DNA from: Poseidonocella sedimentorum
Lineage (GTDB): Bacteria; Pseudomonadota; Alphaproteobacteria; Rhodobacterales; Rhodobacteraceae
Direction: 5' to 3'
Assembly: GCF_900116005.1 (NCBI RefSeq)
Contig: NZ_FOYI01000013.1
Coordinates: forward strand, 1 to 64,000
DNA length: 64,000 bases
Of this stretch, positions 38,077 through 46,907 are shown in pieces. Under the pieces are notes generated by a model. That model searched no databases and had not been told where the DNA came from. It was given only the letters and a program-made list of their open reading frames with translations. A program made the position numbers and the translations under genes. Numbering within the stretch: position 1 is the first letter of the stretch; each line of letters opens with the position of its first letter.

Positions 38077-41000
38077 GACCGCGCCTCCAGCGTGGCCTGA
38101 ATCGAGTTGCGCCGCGTGACCCAGAGGCCCGCCGCGTGCAGCGCCGCGAAGCGCGCGCGCATGGCCTCCAGCGCCTCGGGGTTGGCGGCCTGCATGAACG
38201 CGGTCACCTCCGCGTCGCCGAGCGTCGCCGCGTGATAGAGGTCAAACAGATGCGCCGGGACCGCCCCGGCCAGATGCGCAAACGCCGCCATGTGGTCGAG
38301 CGTCGCCGCAATTTCCGCCGCGCCCCGGAACCCGTGCCGCCGCATGCCCGCGATCCAGCCCGGATGCGCCGCCCGGGCCTGAACGATGCGCGACAGCTCC
38401 TCGGTCAGCTCCCGCGTGCGCGGGGTGGCGGGGTCCGTGTTGTCGAGGTGATAGAGCCGCGCTTGGCCCCCGGTGACCGCCTGCGCCGCGGCGAACCCGG
38501 CCACATGGGCGGGGTAGTCGGCGGCGAGCAGAAGGTCTGTCTCCGGCAGGTCCTGCGGATGCACGAACGCCTGCGCCCCCGCCACCTGCGCCGCGATCGC
38601 CTCCGGCGCGTGCTGCGCGTGATCGCCGTCGAGCGCATGGGCGCTGGCCGCGAGCCAGGCCTCCCCGGCGGCGCGGCGCCCCTCGTCGCCATAGGACTCC
38701 GCCGCATCGCCCATCCCGAGGCCGAACTGCCCAGGTTTCGGCCCGAAGACGCGCGCGGGGTGGGCCCGCCCGGCGAAGGGGTTGAAATCCGGCGCCTCGT
38801 CGCGCTCGGCCAGAACGCGGACCGCCTGCGCGTAGAGCGCAGTGAGGGTCGGGAAGACATCGCGGAAGAGGCCCGAGACGCGCAAGGTCGCATCGATGCG
38901 GGGCCGGTCGAGCTCGGCCAGCGGGATCACCTCGATCCCCGAAACGCGCTCGCTGCCCGCGTCCCAGACCGGTTTCACCCCAAGCAGATGCAGCGCCATG
39001 GCGAATTCCTCGCCCGCCGTGCGCATGGTCGCCGAGCCCCAGAGATCGACGACCACGCCGCGTGGCCAGTCGCCCTCCTCTTGCAAGTGCCGCCGGAGCA
39101 GATCCTCTGCCAAGCGGACGCCTTGGGCATGGGCCGCGCGGGTGGGGACCGATCGCGGATCGGTGGTGAAGAGGTTGCGGCCCGTGGGCAAGACGTCGCG
39201 CCGCCCGCGGTTGGGCGAGCCCGAGGGGCCCGGCGCGATCCGTCGCCCATCGAGCGCATCGAGCAGGGCCAGCCGTTCGGCCTCTCCGCTCTCCTCGGGC
39301 GCAAAGCCGGCGGTGGAGGCGCGGCCCCAGACATGCAGCCCCTCGCCGAACTGGCTTTCCTTCACGTCGCAGACGAAACGGTCGATCCGGGTGATCGCCT
39401 CGGCGCTGCATTCCGCGCGCTCAAGGCCGAGATCGTCCTCGACCCCGAGCGCCTGCGCCTCGTCGCGGATGTCGGACTGGAGCCGGTCGCGCCGCCTTGG
39501 GTCGAGCCCGTCGGCGTTGGAGAACTCGTCGAGCAGCGCCTCCAGCCGGTGCAGCCGTTCCGGCATCCCGCTCGCGACCAGCGGCGGCGGCACATGGCCC
39601 AGAGTGACCGCGCCGATGCGCCGTTTGGCCTGCGCCGCCTCGCCGGGATCGTTGACGATGAAGGGGTAGAGGACGGGCATGGCCCCGCTCAGCGCCTCGG
39701 GCCAGCAGCGTTCCGACAGGGCCACCGATTTGCCCGGCAGCCATTCGAGCGTCCCATGCGCGCCGATGTGGACCAGCGCGTCGGCCTGGGCGCGGAGCCA
39801 GAGGTAAAAGGCGACATAGCCGTGGCGCGGGGTGCGCGAGAGGTCGTGGTACTCATCGTCCCGGACGGCGGGGGTGCCGCGTTCGGGCTGGAGCGCGACG
39901 AGGATATTCCCGCGCCTCAGGACCGGCAGGGTCATCGCCCCATCCGCGAAGGCGGGGTCGTCCTCGGGCGCGCCCCAAGTCTCTGCGAGGTCCCGGCGGA
40001 GCGTCTCGGGCAGGCCATCCAGTGCGGCGAGATAGTCGGCGAGCGGCCAGCGCAATTGCGCCTCGGTCAGAGCGGCGTCAAGCGGCGCGCCCGGCTCGAC
40101 CGTGTAGCCCGCGCCCGCGAGGTCCTCGAGGATCGCCTCGGCGGAGGCGAGCGCGTCGAGGCCGACCGCATGGGCCATGTTCCAGCCCTTGCCCGGGTAA
40201 GTCGAGAGGACAAGCACCACCCGCCGCGCCGCCGCATCGGTTTGGGCCAGCCGGTGCCATGCGGCGACCCGGCCCGCCACGGCGGTGATGCGGTCCGGCT
40301 CGGCCCTGTGGGCGGTGCGCGCGAATTGCAGATCGGGATCTCGCGGGCCCGGCTCCTTGAAGGAAACCGCGCCGCCGAAGAGCCGCCCGTCCACCTCGGG
40401 CAGGACCACGTGCATCGCCAGATCGCCCGGGGAGAGCCCGCGCTCGGAGCCGTCCCATGCCTCCCGCGAGGCCGTCGAGAGCGCGACTTGGAAAACCGGC
40501 ACACCGGGCGCGTCGAGCGGGGAGGTCCCCCCCCGCCCCTGTCCGGAAAAGGCTGTCGCGTTGACGATGGCGGCGGGGTTGAGCGCGGTCAGGGTCTCGG
40601 ACAGCCACGCCGCGGCCTCGGGCGCCTTGAGCGAGGGGGCGAAAAGGCCGATGGGCGCGAAACCGCGCGCCTCCAATGCGCGAAACAACGCCCGGATCGG
40701 GTCAAGATCGGCGGCGGTCACGTAGGAGCGGTAGAAGGTCACGGCCACGGTCGGGCGGGCATCCCCAGCGCGATCCGGCAGCGCGGACCGCACGCCAGAG
40801 GCCGGATCCCAAACGCCGTGGGACGGTAGGGATTTGGCCCCGGCGACGGGCCCGGCATAGAGCCCGGCGGCGAGCGCGAGCTGCGCCAGCGCGGCCTGCG
40901 CCGCCACCTCGCCGCCCGTGTCGCAAAGCGATTGTAGGCGCCGCAGGGTCGAGACCGGGAGGGTGGAGACCTCATCCAGACGCGCATCCGGCCGCCCGTC

Positions 41001-41354
41001 CGCGGGCAGGACCGCGAGCGCGATGCCCCGCTCCCGCGCGAGCGCCTCCACCTGTTGCAAACCATAGGCCCAGTAGGGCACGCCGCCGATCAGCCGGATC
41101 AGGATGCCCTGCGCGCCCTCCAGCGTTTGCTCGACATAGGTATCGACCGAGAGCGGGTGTTTGAGCGCCGCGAGATTGGCCAGCCGCAGGCTCGGCATCG
41201 CCCCGGCCCCGCCACCGCGATGCCACCCCGCCGCGAAAGCGCCGAGGTCACTGTCGGAGAAGGACAACACCACCAGATCCGCCGGGCTCTGGGCCAGGTC
41301 GGTGGGCGTTGCCGTCTCTTCCAGCCCGTGGCTTTCGCGGAAGATGACATGCAT
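38073..41354 (-). CDS. cobN: Aerobic cobaltochelatase subunit CobN
   Basis: 1093 residues, related to magnesium chelatase subunit H (motifs VHIGAHGTLEWLPGKS and GHGVVVDLWGSATMRTAGEE-type segments, here RGVVVDLWGSATM). Somewhat shorter than the roughly 1,270-residue Pseudomonas CobN. It holds the hydrogenobyrinic diamide during ATP-driven cobalt insertion by the CobS-CobT AAA partners, which are not encoded in this window. Begins 4 nt after cobW. Confidence 0.95.
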   Translation of the reverse strand: MHVIFRESHGLEETATPTDLAQSPADLVVLSFSDSDLGAFAAGWHRGGGAGAMPSLRLANLAALKHPLSVDTYVEQTLEGAQGILIRLIGGVPYWAYGLQQVEALARERGIALAVLPADGRPDARLDEVSTLPVSTLRRLQSLCDTGGEVAAQAALAQLALAAGLYAGPVAGAKSLPSHGVWDPASGVRSALPDRAGDARPTVAVTFYRSYVTAADLDPIRALFRALEARGFAPIGLFAPSLKAPEAAAWLSETLTALNPAAIVNATAFSGQGRGGTSPLDAPGVPVFQVALSTASREAWDGSERGLSPGDLAMHVVLPEVDGRLFGGAVSFKEPGPRDPDLQFARTAHRAEPDRITAVAGRVAAWHRLAQTDAAARRVVLVLSTYPGKGWNMAHAVGLDALASAEAILEDLAGAGYTVEPGAPLDAALTEAQLRWPLADYLAALDGLPETLRRDLAETWGAPEDDPAFADGAMTLPVLRRGNILVALQPERGTPAVRDDEYHDLSRTPRHGYVAFYLWLRAQADALVHIGAHGTLEWLPGKSVALSERCWPEALSGAMPVLYPFIVNDPGEAAQAKRRIGAVTLGHVPPPLVASGMPERLHRLEALLDEFSNADGLDPRRRDRLQSDIRDEAQALGVEDDLGLERAECSAEAITRIDRFVCDVKESQFGEGLHVWGRASTAGFAPEESGEAERLALLDALDGRRIAPGPSGSPNRGRRDVLPTGRNLFTTDPRSVPTRAAHAQGVRLAEDLLRRHLQEEGDWPRGVVVDLWGSATMRTAGEEFAMALHLLGVKPVWDAGSERVSGIEVIPLAELDRPRIDATLRVSGLFRDVFPTLTALYAQAVRVLAERDEAPDFNPFAGRAHPARVFGPKPGQFGLGMGDAAESYGDEGRRAAGEAWLAASAHALDGDHAQHAPEAIAAQVAGAQAFVHPQDLPETDLLLAADYPAHVAGFAAAQAVTGGQARLYHLDNTDPATPRTRELTEELSRIVQARAAHPGWIAGMRRHGFRGAAEIAATLDHMAAFAHLAGAVPAHLFDLYHAATLGDAEVTAFMQAANPEALEAMRARFAALHAAGLWVTRRNSIQATLEARS

Positions 41355-41358
41355 GGGC

Positions 41359-42414
41359 TTACTCGGCGGCCTCTGCGCGCGGGATCAGCACGGCTTCGAT
41401 GGCCGCGCGGCTGATGTCGTCATGCTCGGCGATGACGACGACTCGGCCCCGGCGCGCCTCATCTGGTTTCCACGGGCGGTCATACTGATGCCGCACCCGC
41501 GCACCAACGGCCTGAACCAGAAGGCGCATGGGCTTGCCCGCCACTGCGGCGTATCCCTTGACCCGCAGGATGTTCTGGGCGGTCGCCAGCTCCTCGATCC
41601 GGGCGACAAGCTCGGCCGGATCGGCCAGTTCGGGCAGCTCGACGACGATGCTCTCGAAATCCTCGTGATCGTGGTCGTGGGGGTCGTCGTGGTGGCTCGG
41701 GCGCGCGTCCATGTCGTCTTCGGCGGCGGCCTCCAGCCCGAGGATCACGCGCGGATCGACCACGCCTTCGGCGACCTCGACCACCGGCAGCGGGCGCGGC
41801 GCCTCGGCGGCGATGACCGCGCGGGCCTTGGCGACGCCTTCGGGTCCGGCAAGGTCGGGCTTGGTCAGCAGGATGATATCGGCGCAGGCGATCTGGTCCT
41901 CGAAGACCTCGCTGAGCGGCGTCTCGTGATCGAGCGAGTCGTCGGCCTCCCGCTGGGCGTCGACGGCGGCGACATTGGGGGCGAACCGCCCCGCCGCCAC
42001 GGCCTCGGCATCGGCCAGCGCGATGACGCCATCGACGGTGATCCGCGAGCGGATATCGGGCCAATCAAACGCCTTCAGGAGCGGCTTGGGCAGCGCCAGC
42101 CCCGAGGTTTCGATCAGGATGTGATCGGGCCGCGGATCGAGCGCCATGAGCGCCTCGATCGTGGGGATGAAATCATCGGCCACGGTGCAGCAGATGCAGC
42201 CGTTGGCGAGCTCCATGATGTTCTCCGCCGGGCATTCGGGGATCGCGCAGCCCTTGAGGATCTCGCCATCGACGCCGACATCGCCGAACTCGTTGACCAC
42301 CACCGCAAGGCGCTTGCCGCCGGGGTTGGTCATCAGATGGCGGACCAGCGTGGTCTTGCCCGAGCCGAGAAACCCGGTGATGACGGTGACGGGGAGTTTT
42401 TCGAGCGTGCTCAT
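41359..42414 (-). CDS. cobW: CobW GTPase, metal chaperone for the cob pathway
   Basis: 351 residues from ATG 42414 (ATGA overlap with the DUF1636 gene). G3E GTPase: Walker A GFLGSGKTTL at about 13-22, the metal-binding GCICCTV motif near residue 70, ETSGLALPKP, and a loop very rich in His and Asp near residue 240 (HHDDPHDHDHED) for metal. Proposed to deliver Co2+ to the CobN chelatase; being placed directly before cobN supports this. Confidence 0.96.
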   Translation of the reverse strand: MSTLEKLPVTVITGFLGSGKTTLVRHLMTNPGGKRLAVVVNEFGDVGVDGEILKGCAIPECPAENIMELANGCICCTVADDFIPTIEALMALDPRPDHILIETSGLALPKPLLKAFDWPDIRSRITVDGVIALADAEAVAAGRFAPNVAAVDAQREADDSLDHETPLSEVFEDQIACADIILLTKPDLAGPEGVAKARAVIAAEAPRPLPVVEVAEGVVDPRVILGLEAAAEDDMDARPSHHDDPHDHDHEDFESIVVELPELADPAELVARIEELATAQNILRVKGYAAVAGKPMRLLVQAVGARVRHQYDRPWKPDEARRGRVVVIAEHDDISRAAIEAVLIPRAEAAE

Positions 42415-42800
42415 TTTGCGGCCTCCAGCGGCGGGATTCGGGCGATGCAGTTCTTCTTGAAATGGTCGGGGCGCTCGCGCCACGGGATCAGCCCGTCGGG
42501 CGTGGCGAGGTAGCGGGCGGCGCCGTCGGCGAGCATCTCGGCGTGGTCGGCCTCGTGCAGATTGCCGTAGACATAGGTCCAGCGGTCCGCCCCGCGCAGG
42601 GCAACGGTGCAGCCGCCCTCGCAGTTCTGCAGGCACTCGACGGCGCGCAGGGTCAGCCCTTCGGGCAAGGCCTGCCCGGAAAGCGCCTCGTGCAGCACCT
42701 CGCCCGGGCGGCGCCCATCGGCACAGACCTCGCCCCCACGGCGGCAGGTCCTGCAGATCAGCAGCTCGGCCCAGTCGGCCCGATCGGCGGTATCCTTCAT
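42411..42800 (-). CDS. DUF1636 Cys-rich protein, candidate Fe-S or metal-binding partner of CobW
   Basis: 129 residues with Cys16-x2-Cys19, Cys26 and Cys56-x3-Cys60-x3-Cys64 (LLICRTC; VECLQNCEGGC), a thioredoxin-like 2Fe-2S ferredoxin pattern, and a final KKNCIARIPP. First gene after the minus-strand B12 riboswitch and overlapping cobW by 4 bp. The family is usually beside cobW in Rhodobacteraceae. It could supply electrons or handle cobalt for insertion; this is inference from context. Confidence 0.82.
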   Translation of the reverse strand: MKDTADRADWAELLICRTCRRGGEVCADGRRPGEVLHEALSGQALPEGLTLRAVECLQNCEGGCTVALRGADRWTYVYGNLHEADHAEMLADGAARYLATPDGLIPWRERPDHFKKNCIARIPPLEAAK

Positions 42801-42810
42801 CGTTCACACA

Positions 42811-42825
42811 CCCCAGCGGCTGGGG
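42811..42825 (-). promoter_or_regulatory. Hairpin overlapping the DUF1636 ribosome site
   Basis: Perfect 7-bp arms around one base (CCCCAGC-G-GCTGGGG). Read on the minus strand, its 3' arm GCTGGGG contains the only purine-rich stretch in ribosome-site position, ending 10 nt before the ATG. It could be the expression platform of the upstream riboswitch by hiding the ribosome site. Confidence 0.4.
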
Positions 42826-42897
42826 GACAGGGGAAAAGATGGCGGGCGGTCGCGCTGCCTCCCGACACCGGCACACCCCGTCCGGTTACGTCGTCTT

Positions 42898-43080
42898 GTC
42901 GCTGGCAGGTCTCCCGGCTTGCGGATCCCAGAGCGCGCGAGGGTGCGCTCTATCGGCCGTCCTGCCTTCCCAACCCCGGTGGGTCAGTGGCATGAGGCGG
43001 CCTCTCCGGTTACGGTCGCGGGGGCGGCTGCGCCTCACCGGGGGGCCCCGGCTGCGCATTCCCTTTTCACCTGTTTACAC
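42898..43080 (-). ncRNA. Cobalamin (B12) riboswitch upstream of DUF1636-cobW-cobN
   Basis: Minus strand, in order: ACAGGTGAAAAGGGAATGCG (43074-43055), GCAGCCGCCCCCGCGACCG near 43030, B12 box GCCACTGA (42991-42984), GGGAAGGCAGG near 42970, and the 3' conserved segment CCGGGAGACCTGCC at about 42916-42903. It would switch off the main cob operon when coenzyme B12 is abundant. The spacing between the GGGAAGG and GGAGACCTGCC segments holds a long GC stem-loop (GAGCGCACCCTCGCGCGCTC). Confidence 0.92.
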
Positions 43081-43098
43081 AGGCACCAGCTCAATGCG

Positions 43099-43127
43099 AA
43101 ATGCGCCGGATCGAGGAAGCTTGTCAA
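43099..43127 (-). promoter_or_regulatory. Candidate promoter of the minus cob operon
   Basis: Consensus -35 TTGACA (43127-43122), then after 17 bp a weak -10 GCATTT (43104-43099). Transcription would begin near 43092, just before the riboswitch, which is what a riboswitch leader needs. The -10 is poor, so confidence is limited. Confidence 0.4.
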
Positions 43128-43143
43128 GCACGGGAGACCACCG

Positions 43144-43764
43144 ATGACCGATACCCCCGACGAGAGCGCCCAACGCCACGCCGAAAAGATGAAGCGCATC
43201 AAGGCCGCACGCGACAAGATGATGGCCACCAAGACCGAGGAAAAGGGGCTGATCATCGTCCATACCGGCGCGGGCAAGGGCAAATCGTCCTCGGGTTTCG
43301 GGATGATCATGCGCTGCATCGCCCACCAGATGCCTTGCGCGGTGGTGCAGTTCATCAAGGGCAACTGGATGACCGGCGAGCGCGCATTCCTCACCGAACG
43401 CTTCGCCGACGAGTGCCGGTTCTTCGTCTCGGGCGAGGGCTTCACCTGGGAGACGCAGGACCGCGAGCGCGACATCGCGGCGGCGCAGAACGGCTGGCGG
43501 ATCGCCAAGCAGCAAATCCTCGACCCCAAAATCCGGTTCGTCCTGCTGGACGAGATCAACATCGCGCTGCGCTATGATTATCTCGACATCGACGAGGTGG
43601 TGGACTTCCTGCTGGAGCAGAAACCGGAGATGACCCACGTGGTCCTCACCGGGCGCAACGCCAAGCCCGAGCTGATCGAAGCGGCCGATCTTGTGACCGA
43701 GATGAGCCTCGTCAAACACCCGTTCCGTGACGGGGTGAAGGCGCAGCTGGGCGTGGAATTCTGA
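43144..43764 (+). CDS. cobO: Cob(I)yrinic acid a,c-diamide adenosyltransferase (CobA/CobO type)
   Basis: 206 residues from ATG 43144 with GGGAG 7 nt upstream. P-loop HTGAGKGKSSS at about 40-50 and LLDEINIALRYDYL, the signature of the CobO/BtuR adenosyltransferases. It adds the 5'-deoxyadenosyl group to Co(I). Divergent from the riboswitch-led operon with 63 bp between the transcript starts; no riboswitch of its own. Confidence 0.97.
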   Translation: MTDTPDESAQRHAEKMKRIKAARDKMMATKTEEKGLIIVHTGAGKGKSSSGFGMIMRCIAHQMPCAVVQFIKGNWMTGERAFLTERFADECRFFVSGEGFTWETQDRERDIAAAQNGWRIAKQQILDPKIRFVLLDEINIALRYDYLDIDEVVDFLLEQKPEMTHVVLTGRNAKPELIEAADLVTEMSLVKHPFRDGVKAQLGVEF

Positions 43765-43767
43765 GCG

Positions 43768-44373
43768 ATGCGGCGGCTGGGGCGATGGGTCTGGGGCCGT
43801 GTGCCCGGAACGAAGCCGGGCAGCAAATGGCGCAATCTCTTCAGCTATTTCGCGATCCTGCTCATCGCCCTGCTCCTCGCCGAGGCGATCGCCGCGCAAT
43901 ATGGGGCGCCGCTCCTGACCGAGCGCGTCGCGGGGCCGGCGCTCATCGTTCTGGTGGTGGTCTATTTCCTCGTGGTGGTGGTCGGCGTGATCTACCTCAC
44001 CTCGCGGCACTTCCGGCCCTCGCCCGCCCGGCTGGCGCGCGATACGCTGATCTCCATCGCGTTGACGATCCTCGCCTTCGCGGTCTTCTACCGCAATGCA
44101 GGCATCACCCTCACGGGCACCTGCCCCGAGCCCTTCCGGCCGAGCGACGCGATCTATTTCTCGGCCGTGACCTTCTCGACCCTCGGCTACGGCGACTTTC
44201 GCCCCTGCCCCGGAACGATCACGCGGCTCACGGCCGCCTTTCACGCGATTTTTGGAAACCTGCACCTCGGGCTTATCGTCGGAGCGGCGTTCTTCTTCGC
44301 CCAAGGGGGCAACGACTCAGATGAAGATCGAGACGATGACAACACAGAGGGACGCGGCGGCGATGATGGATGA
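43768..44373 (+). CDS. Two-pore-helix potassium channel-like protein
   Basis: 201 residues beginning 4 nt after the cobO stop. Hydrophobic segments at about 25-43, 58-78, 92-107 and 147-168 with a pore loop between the last two; the selectivity filter reads TLGYGD (138-143), the K+-channel signature with a single TM-P-TM pore unit. The C-terminus is a short strongly acidic tail ([13 protein letters not shown]). No ligand-binding or RCK domain is attached, so gating is unclear. Sharing a transcript with cobO is likely but a functional link to cobalamin is not evident. Confidence 0.88.
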   Translation: MRRLGRWVWGRVPGTKPGSKWRNLFSYFAILLIALLLAEAIAAQYGAPLLTERVAGPALIVLVVVYFLVVVVGVIYLTSRHFRPSPARLARDTLISIALTILAFAVFYRNAGITLTGTCPEPFRPSDAIYFSAVTFSTLGYGDFRPCPGTITRLTAAFHAIFGNLHLGLIVGAAFFFAQGGNDSDEDRDDDNTEGRGGDDG

Positions 44374-44409
44374 CACGGTCATGAACCGGTTATACGTGCG
44401 AACACTCAT
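44317..44409 (-). CDS. Putative 30-residue membrane microprotein
   Basis: ATG at 44409 with a perfect AAGGAGG and 5-nt spacing, 30 codons, TGA at 44319-44317. The product begins [10 protein letters not shown] and continues as an uninterrupted hydrophobic helix ([20 protein letters not shown]), like a single-span membrane peptide with a basic N-terminus. It is antisense to the last 57 bp of the channel gene and convergent with it. The ribosome site is better than those of most long genes around it. Too short for homology-based calls; its function is unknown. Confidence 0.5.
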   Translation of the reverse strand: MSVRTYNRFMTVSSIIAAASLCVVIVSIFI

Positions 44410-44480
44410 GCCATCCTCCTTGCGTCTCTACGTCGGCTACACCCTATCATATACCACCCACGGCCTCAGATTTAAAGATC

Positions 44481-45935
44481 ATGTTCCAGCATAACGCATT
44501 GATGATTCAGGGGACCGGCTCCAACGTCGGCAAGTCCATGCTCGTGGCCGGGCTTTGCCGCGCGGCGCGGCGGCGGGGGCTCAAGGTCGCGCCGTTCAAG
44601 CCGCAAAACATGTCCAACAATGCCGCCGTGACCGCCGATGGCGGCGAGATCGGGCGGGCGCAGGCGTTGCAGGCGCTGGCCTGCGGGCGCGCGCCGCACA
44701 CCGACATGAACCCGGTGTTGCTCAAGCCCGAGACCGACACGGGCGCACAGGTGGTGGTGCAGGGCAAACGGCTCACATCGGTGCGCGCGCGGGACTACGC
44801 GGCGCTCAAGCCGCAGCTTATGGGCGCGGTGCTGGAGAGTTTCGAGCGGCTGAAAGCCTCCCACGATCTGGTGCTGGTCGAAGGCGCGGGCAGCCCGGCG
44901 GAGATCAACCTGCGCGCGGGCGATATCGCCAACATGGGCTTCGCACGGGCCGCGAACGTGCCCGTGATCCTCGCGGGCGACATCGACCGGGGCGGTGTGA
45001 TCGCCCAGATCGTCGGCACCAAAGCCGTGCTCGACATTGACGACGCCGCCCAGATTGTGGGCTTTATCATCAACCGGTTCCGTGGCGATCCGTCGCTCTT
45101 CGACGATGGCTACAAGATGCTCGAGGCGCGCACGCGCTGGCGCGGCTACGGGGTGCTGCCGTGGTTCGATGGCGCTGCCCGCCTGCCCGCCGAAGACGCG
45201 CTCGACATCTCCAGCGGCGCGCGCGGCGACGGGCTTCATATCGTCTGCCTGCGCCTCTCGCGCATCGCCAATTTCGACGATCTCGACCCGCTCGCCATGG
45301 AGCCCGGCGTGCGGCTCACGATGCTGGAGCCGGGCCGCGCGATCCCCGGGGATGCCGATGTGGTGATCCTGCCGGGCAGCAAATCGACCCGTGGCGATCT
45401 GGCCTTCCTGCGCGCGCAAGGCTGGGACGTGGACCTCCACGCCCACATCCGGCGGGGGGGGCACGTGCTCGGGATCTGCGGCGGCTACCAGATGCTGGGC
45501 CGCGTGGTGGCGGACCCGGACGGCATCGAGGGCGCGCCGGGCTCCGATCCCGGTCTCGGTCTGCTCGATATCGAGACGGTCATGACCGGGGACAAGCGCC
45601 TCACCGAGACCCGCGCGGTGCATGTGGCAAGCGGCGCGGCCTTTGCCGGCTACGAGATCCACATCGGGCGGAGCGAGGGGCCCGACCGCGCCCGGCCCTT
45701 TGCCCGGGTGGCGGGTCGCCCCGAGGGCGCCACCCGCGCGGACGGGCGCGTCTGCGGCAGCTATCTGCACGGGATGTTCCGCGATGACGGGTTCCGCGCG
45801 GCGTGGCTCTCTGGGCTGGGCGCGGAGGCCTCGGGCCTGTCCTATGACGCGACTGTGGAAGAGACGCTCGACGCGCTCGCCGATCACATGGAGGCGCATC
45901 TGGACGTGAAGGGGCTCCTCTCAGCGGCCCGCTAA
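44481..45935 (+). CDS. cobQ: Cobyric acid synthase
   Basis: 484 residues. N-terminal P-loop GTGSNVGKS (11-19) and [11 protein letters not shown]-terminal glutamine amidotransferase-like domain with Cys333 in [11 protein letters not shown] and a later His in YLHGMF. Amidates the b, d, e and g carboxylates of adenosylcobyrinic acid a,c-diamide. The ATG at 44481 has a weak ribosome site; MIQGTGSN at 44502 is an alternative. Ends convergent with the threonine-P decarboxylase gene, 15-bp overlap. Confidence 0.96.
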   Translation: MFQHNALMIQGTGSNVGKSMLVAGLCRAARRRGLKVAPFKPQNMSNNAAVTADGGEIGRAQALQALACGRAPHTDMNPVLLKPETDTGAQVVVQGKRLTSVRARDYAALKPQLMGAVLESFERLKASHDLVLVEGAGSPAEINLRAGDIANMGFARAANVPVILAGDIDRGGVIAQIVGTKAVLDIDDAAQIVGFIINRFRGDPSLFDDGYKMLEARTRWRGYGVLPWFDGAARLPAEDALDISSGARGDGLHIVCLRLSRIANFDDLDPLAMEPGVRLTMLEPGRAIPGDADVVILPGSKSTRGDLAFLRAQGWDVDLHAHIRRGGHVLGICGGYQMLGRVVADPDGIEGAPGSDPGLGLLDIETVMTGDKRLTETRAVHVASGAAFAGYEIHIGRSEGPDRARPFARVAGRPEGATRADGRVCGSYLHGMFRDDGFRAAWLSGLGAEASGLSYDATVEETLDALADHMEAHLDVKGLLSAAR

Positions 45936-46898
45936 CGCCGCCTCCAGCCGGGCCCAACCCGCCGCATCGCCGGGCAGTCCGAGCCGAATCCAGCTTGGCG
46001 AATAGGGAAAGATGCGGCTCCAGATATGGGCCGCGGCGAGCCGATCCTGAGCGGCCTGCGCCCCACCAGTCTCATAGGTCCGGAAGAGCGCCGTGCCGCC
46101 GACGCCCCGCCAGCCCGCTGCCTCCGCCAACCGGTCCAGCCGGCCCGCATCCCGCAGCAGCCGCGCGGTTGTCTCGGCCTCCCAGGCCCGATCCGCCAGC
46201 GCAGCCTGTCCCGCGCGCAGCGCCGGGCCGTTCACCGACCAAGGCCCCGCCCGCTCGCGCAGCCGGTTCGCCATGTCCGCACCGCACAGGGCGAAGCCGA
46301 GCCGCAGGCCCGCAAGCCCGTAGAACTTGCCGAAGGACCGCAGCAGGAGCAGGTCCTCCGTGCCGCCGTCAACCCACCGGCCGAGCGATATCTCCGGCGT
46401 CGGGTCGGCAAAGCTTTCATCGACCACGAGCAAGCCCACCGCGCGGCGCAGCGCCAGAAGATCATCCGGCGCAAAGGCCCGCCCGTCGGGGTTGTTGGGA
46501 TTGACCACCACCGCCAGATCGGCCCCGGCAAGATCGCTCAAGCTGGAGACCTCCGAGACCTCCCAGCCAGCCGCGCGCAGAGCGGCGGCGTGTTCGTTGT
46601 AGGTCGGGGCGAGGACGCGGGCGCGGCCCGGGGGGCGGAGCCAGGGGACGAGTTGAATCGCCGCCTGCGCCCCCGCCAGAGCCACCGCCGCACCGGGGCA
46701 GCCATAGGCCGCGCGGGCCGTCTCTTCGAGCGCGTCAAGCGCCGCCGCAGAGGGCAGCGCCGCCCAGTCCGACCCCTGAAAGGCAGGCAGCGGATAGGGG
46801 CGCGGATTGATCCCCGTCGAGAGGTCCAGCCAGTCGCCCGGCGCCCCGCCGAACCGCGCCATCGCCCGCTCCAGATCACCGCCATGATCGCGCATCAT
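45921..46898 (-). CDS. cobD: Threonine-phosphate decarboxylase (CobC in Pseudomonas naming, CobD in Salmonella)
   Basis: 325 residues. Class I/II PLP aminotransferase fold with [20 protein letters not shown] and the PLP Lys in [14 protein letters not shown]. It makes (R)-1-amino-2-propanol O-2-phosphate from L-threonine phosphate for the nucleotide-loop linker; the threonine kinase-like gene upstream would supply its substrate. Name varies by system; symbol here follows the Salmonella convention. Confidence 0.93.
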   Translation of the reverse strand: MMRDHGGDLERAMARFGGAPGDWLDLSTGINPRPYPLPAFQGSDWAALPSAAALDALEETARAAYGCPGAAVALAGAQAAIQLVPWLRPPGRARVLAPTYNEHAAALRAAGWEVSEVSSLSDLAGADLAVVVNPNNPDGRAFAPDDLLALRRAVGLLVVDESFADPTPEISLGRWVDGGTEDLLLLRSFGKFYGLAGLRLGFALCGADMANRLRERAGPWSVNGPALRAGQAALADRAWEAETTARLLRDAGRLDRLAEAAGWRGVGGTALFRTYETGGAQAAQDRLAAAHIWSRIFPYSPSWIRLGLPGDAAGWARLEAALAGR

Positions 46899-46907
46899 CC
46901 CGCCCCT

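Noticed and set aside
38136-40829. Long plus-strand open frame opposite cobN
   Set aside because: Same shadow effect; the translation is Arg/Gly-rich without domains, and cobN on the minus strand is certain.
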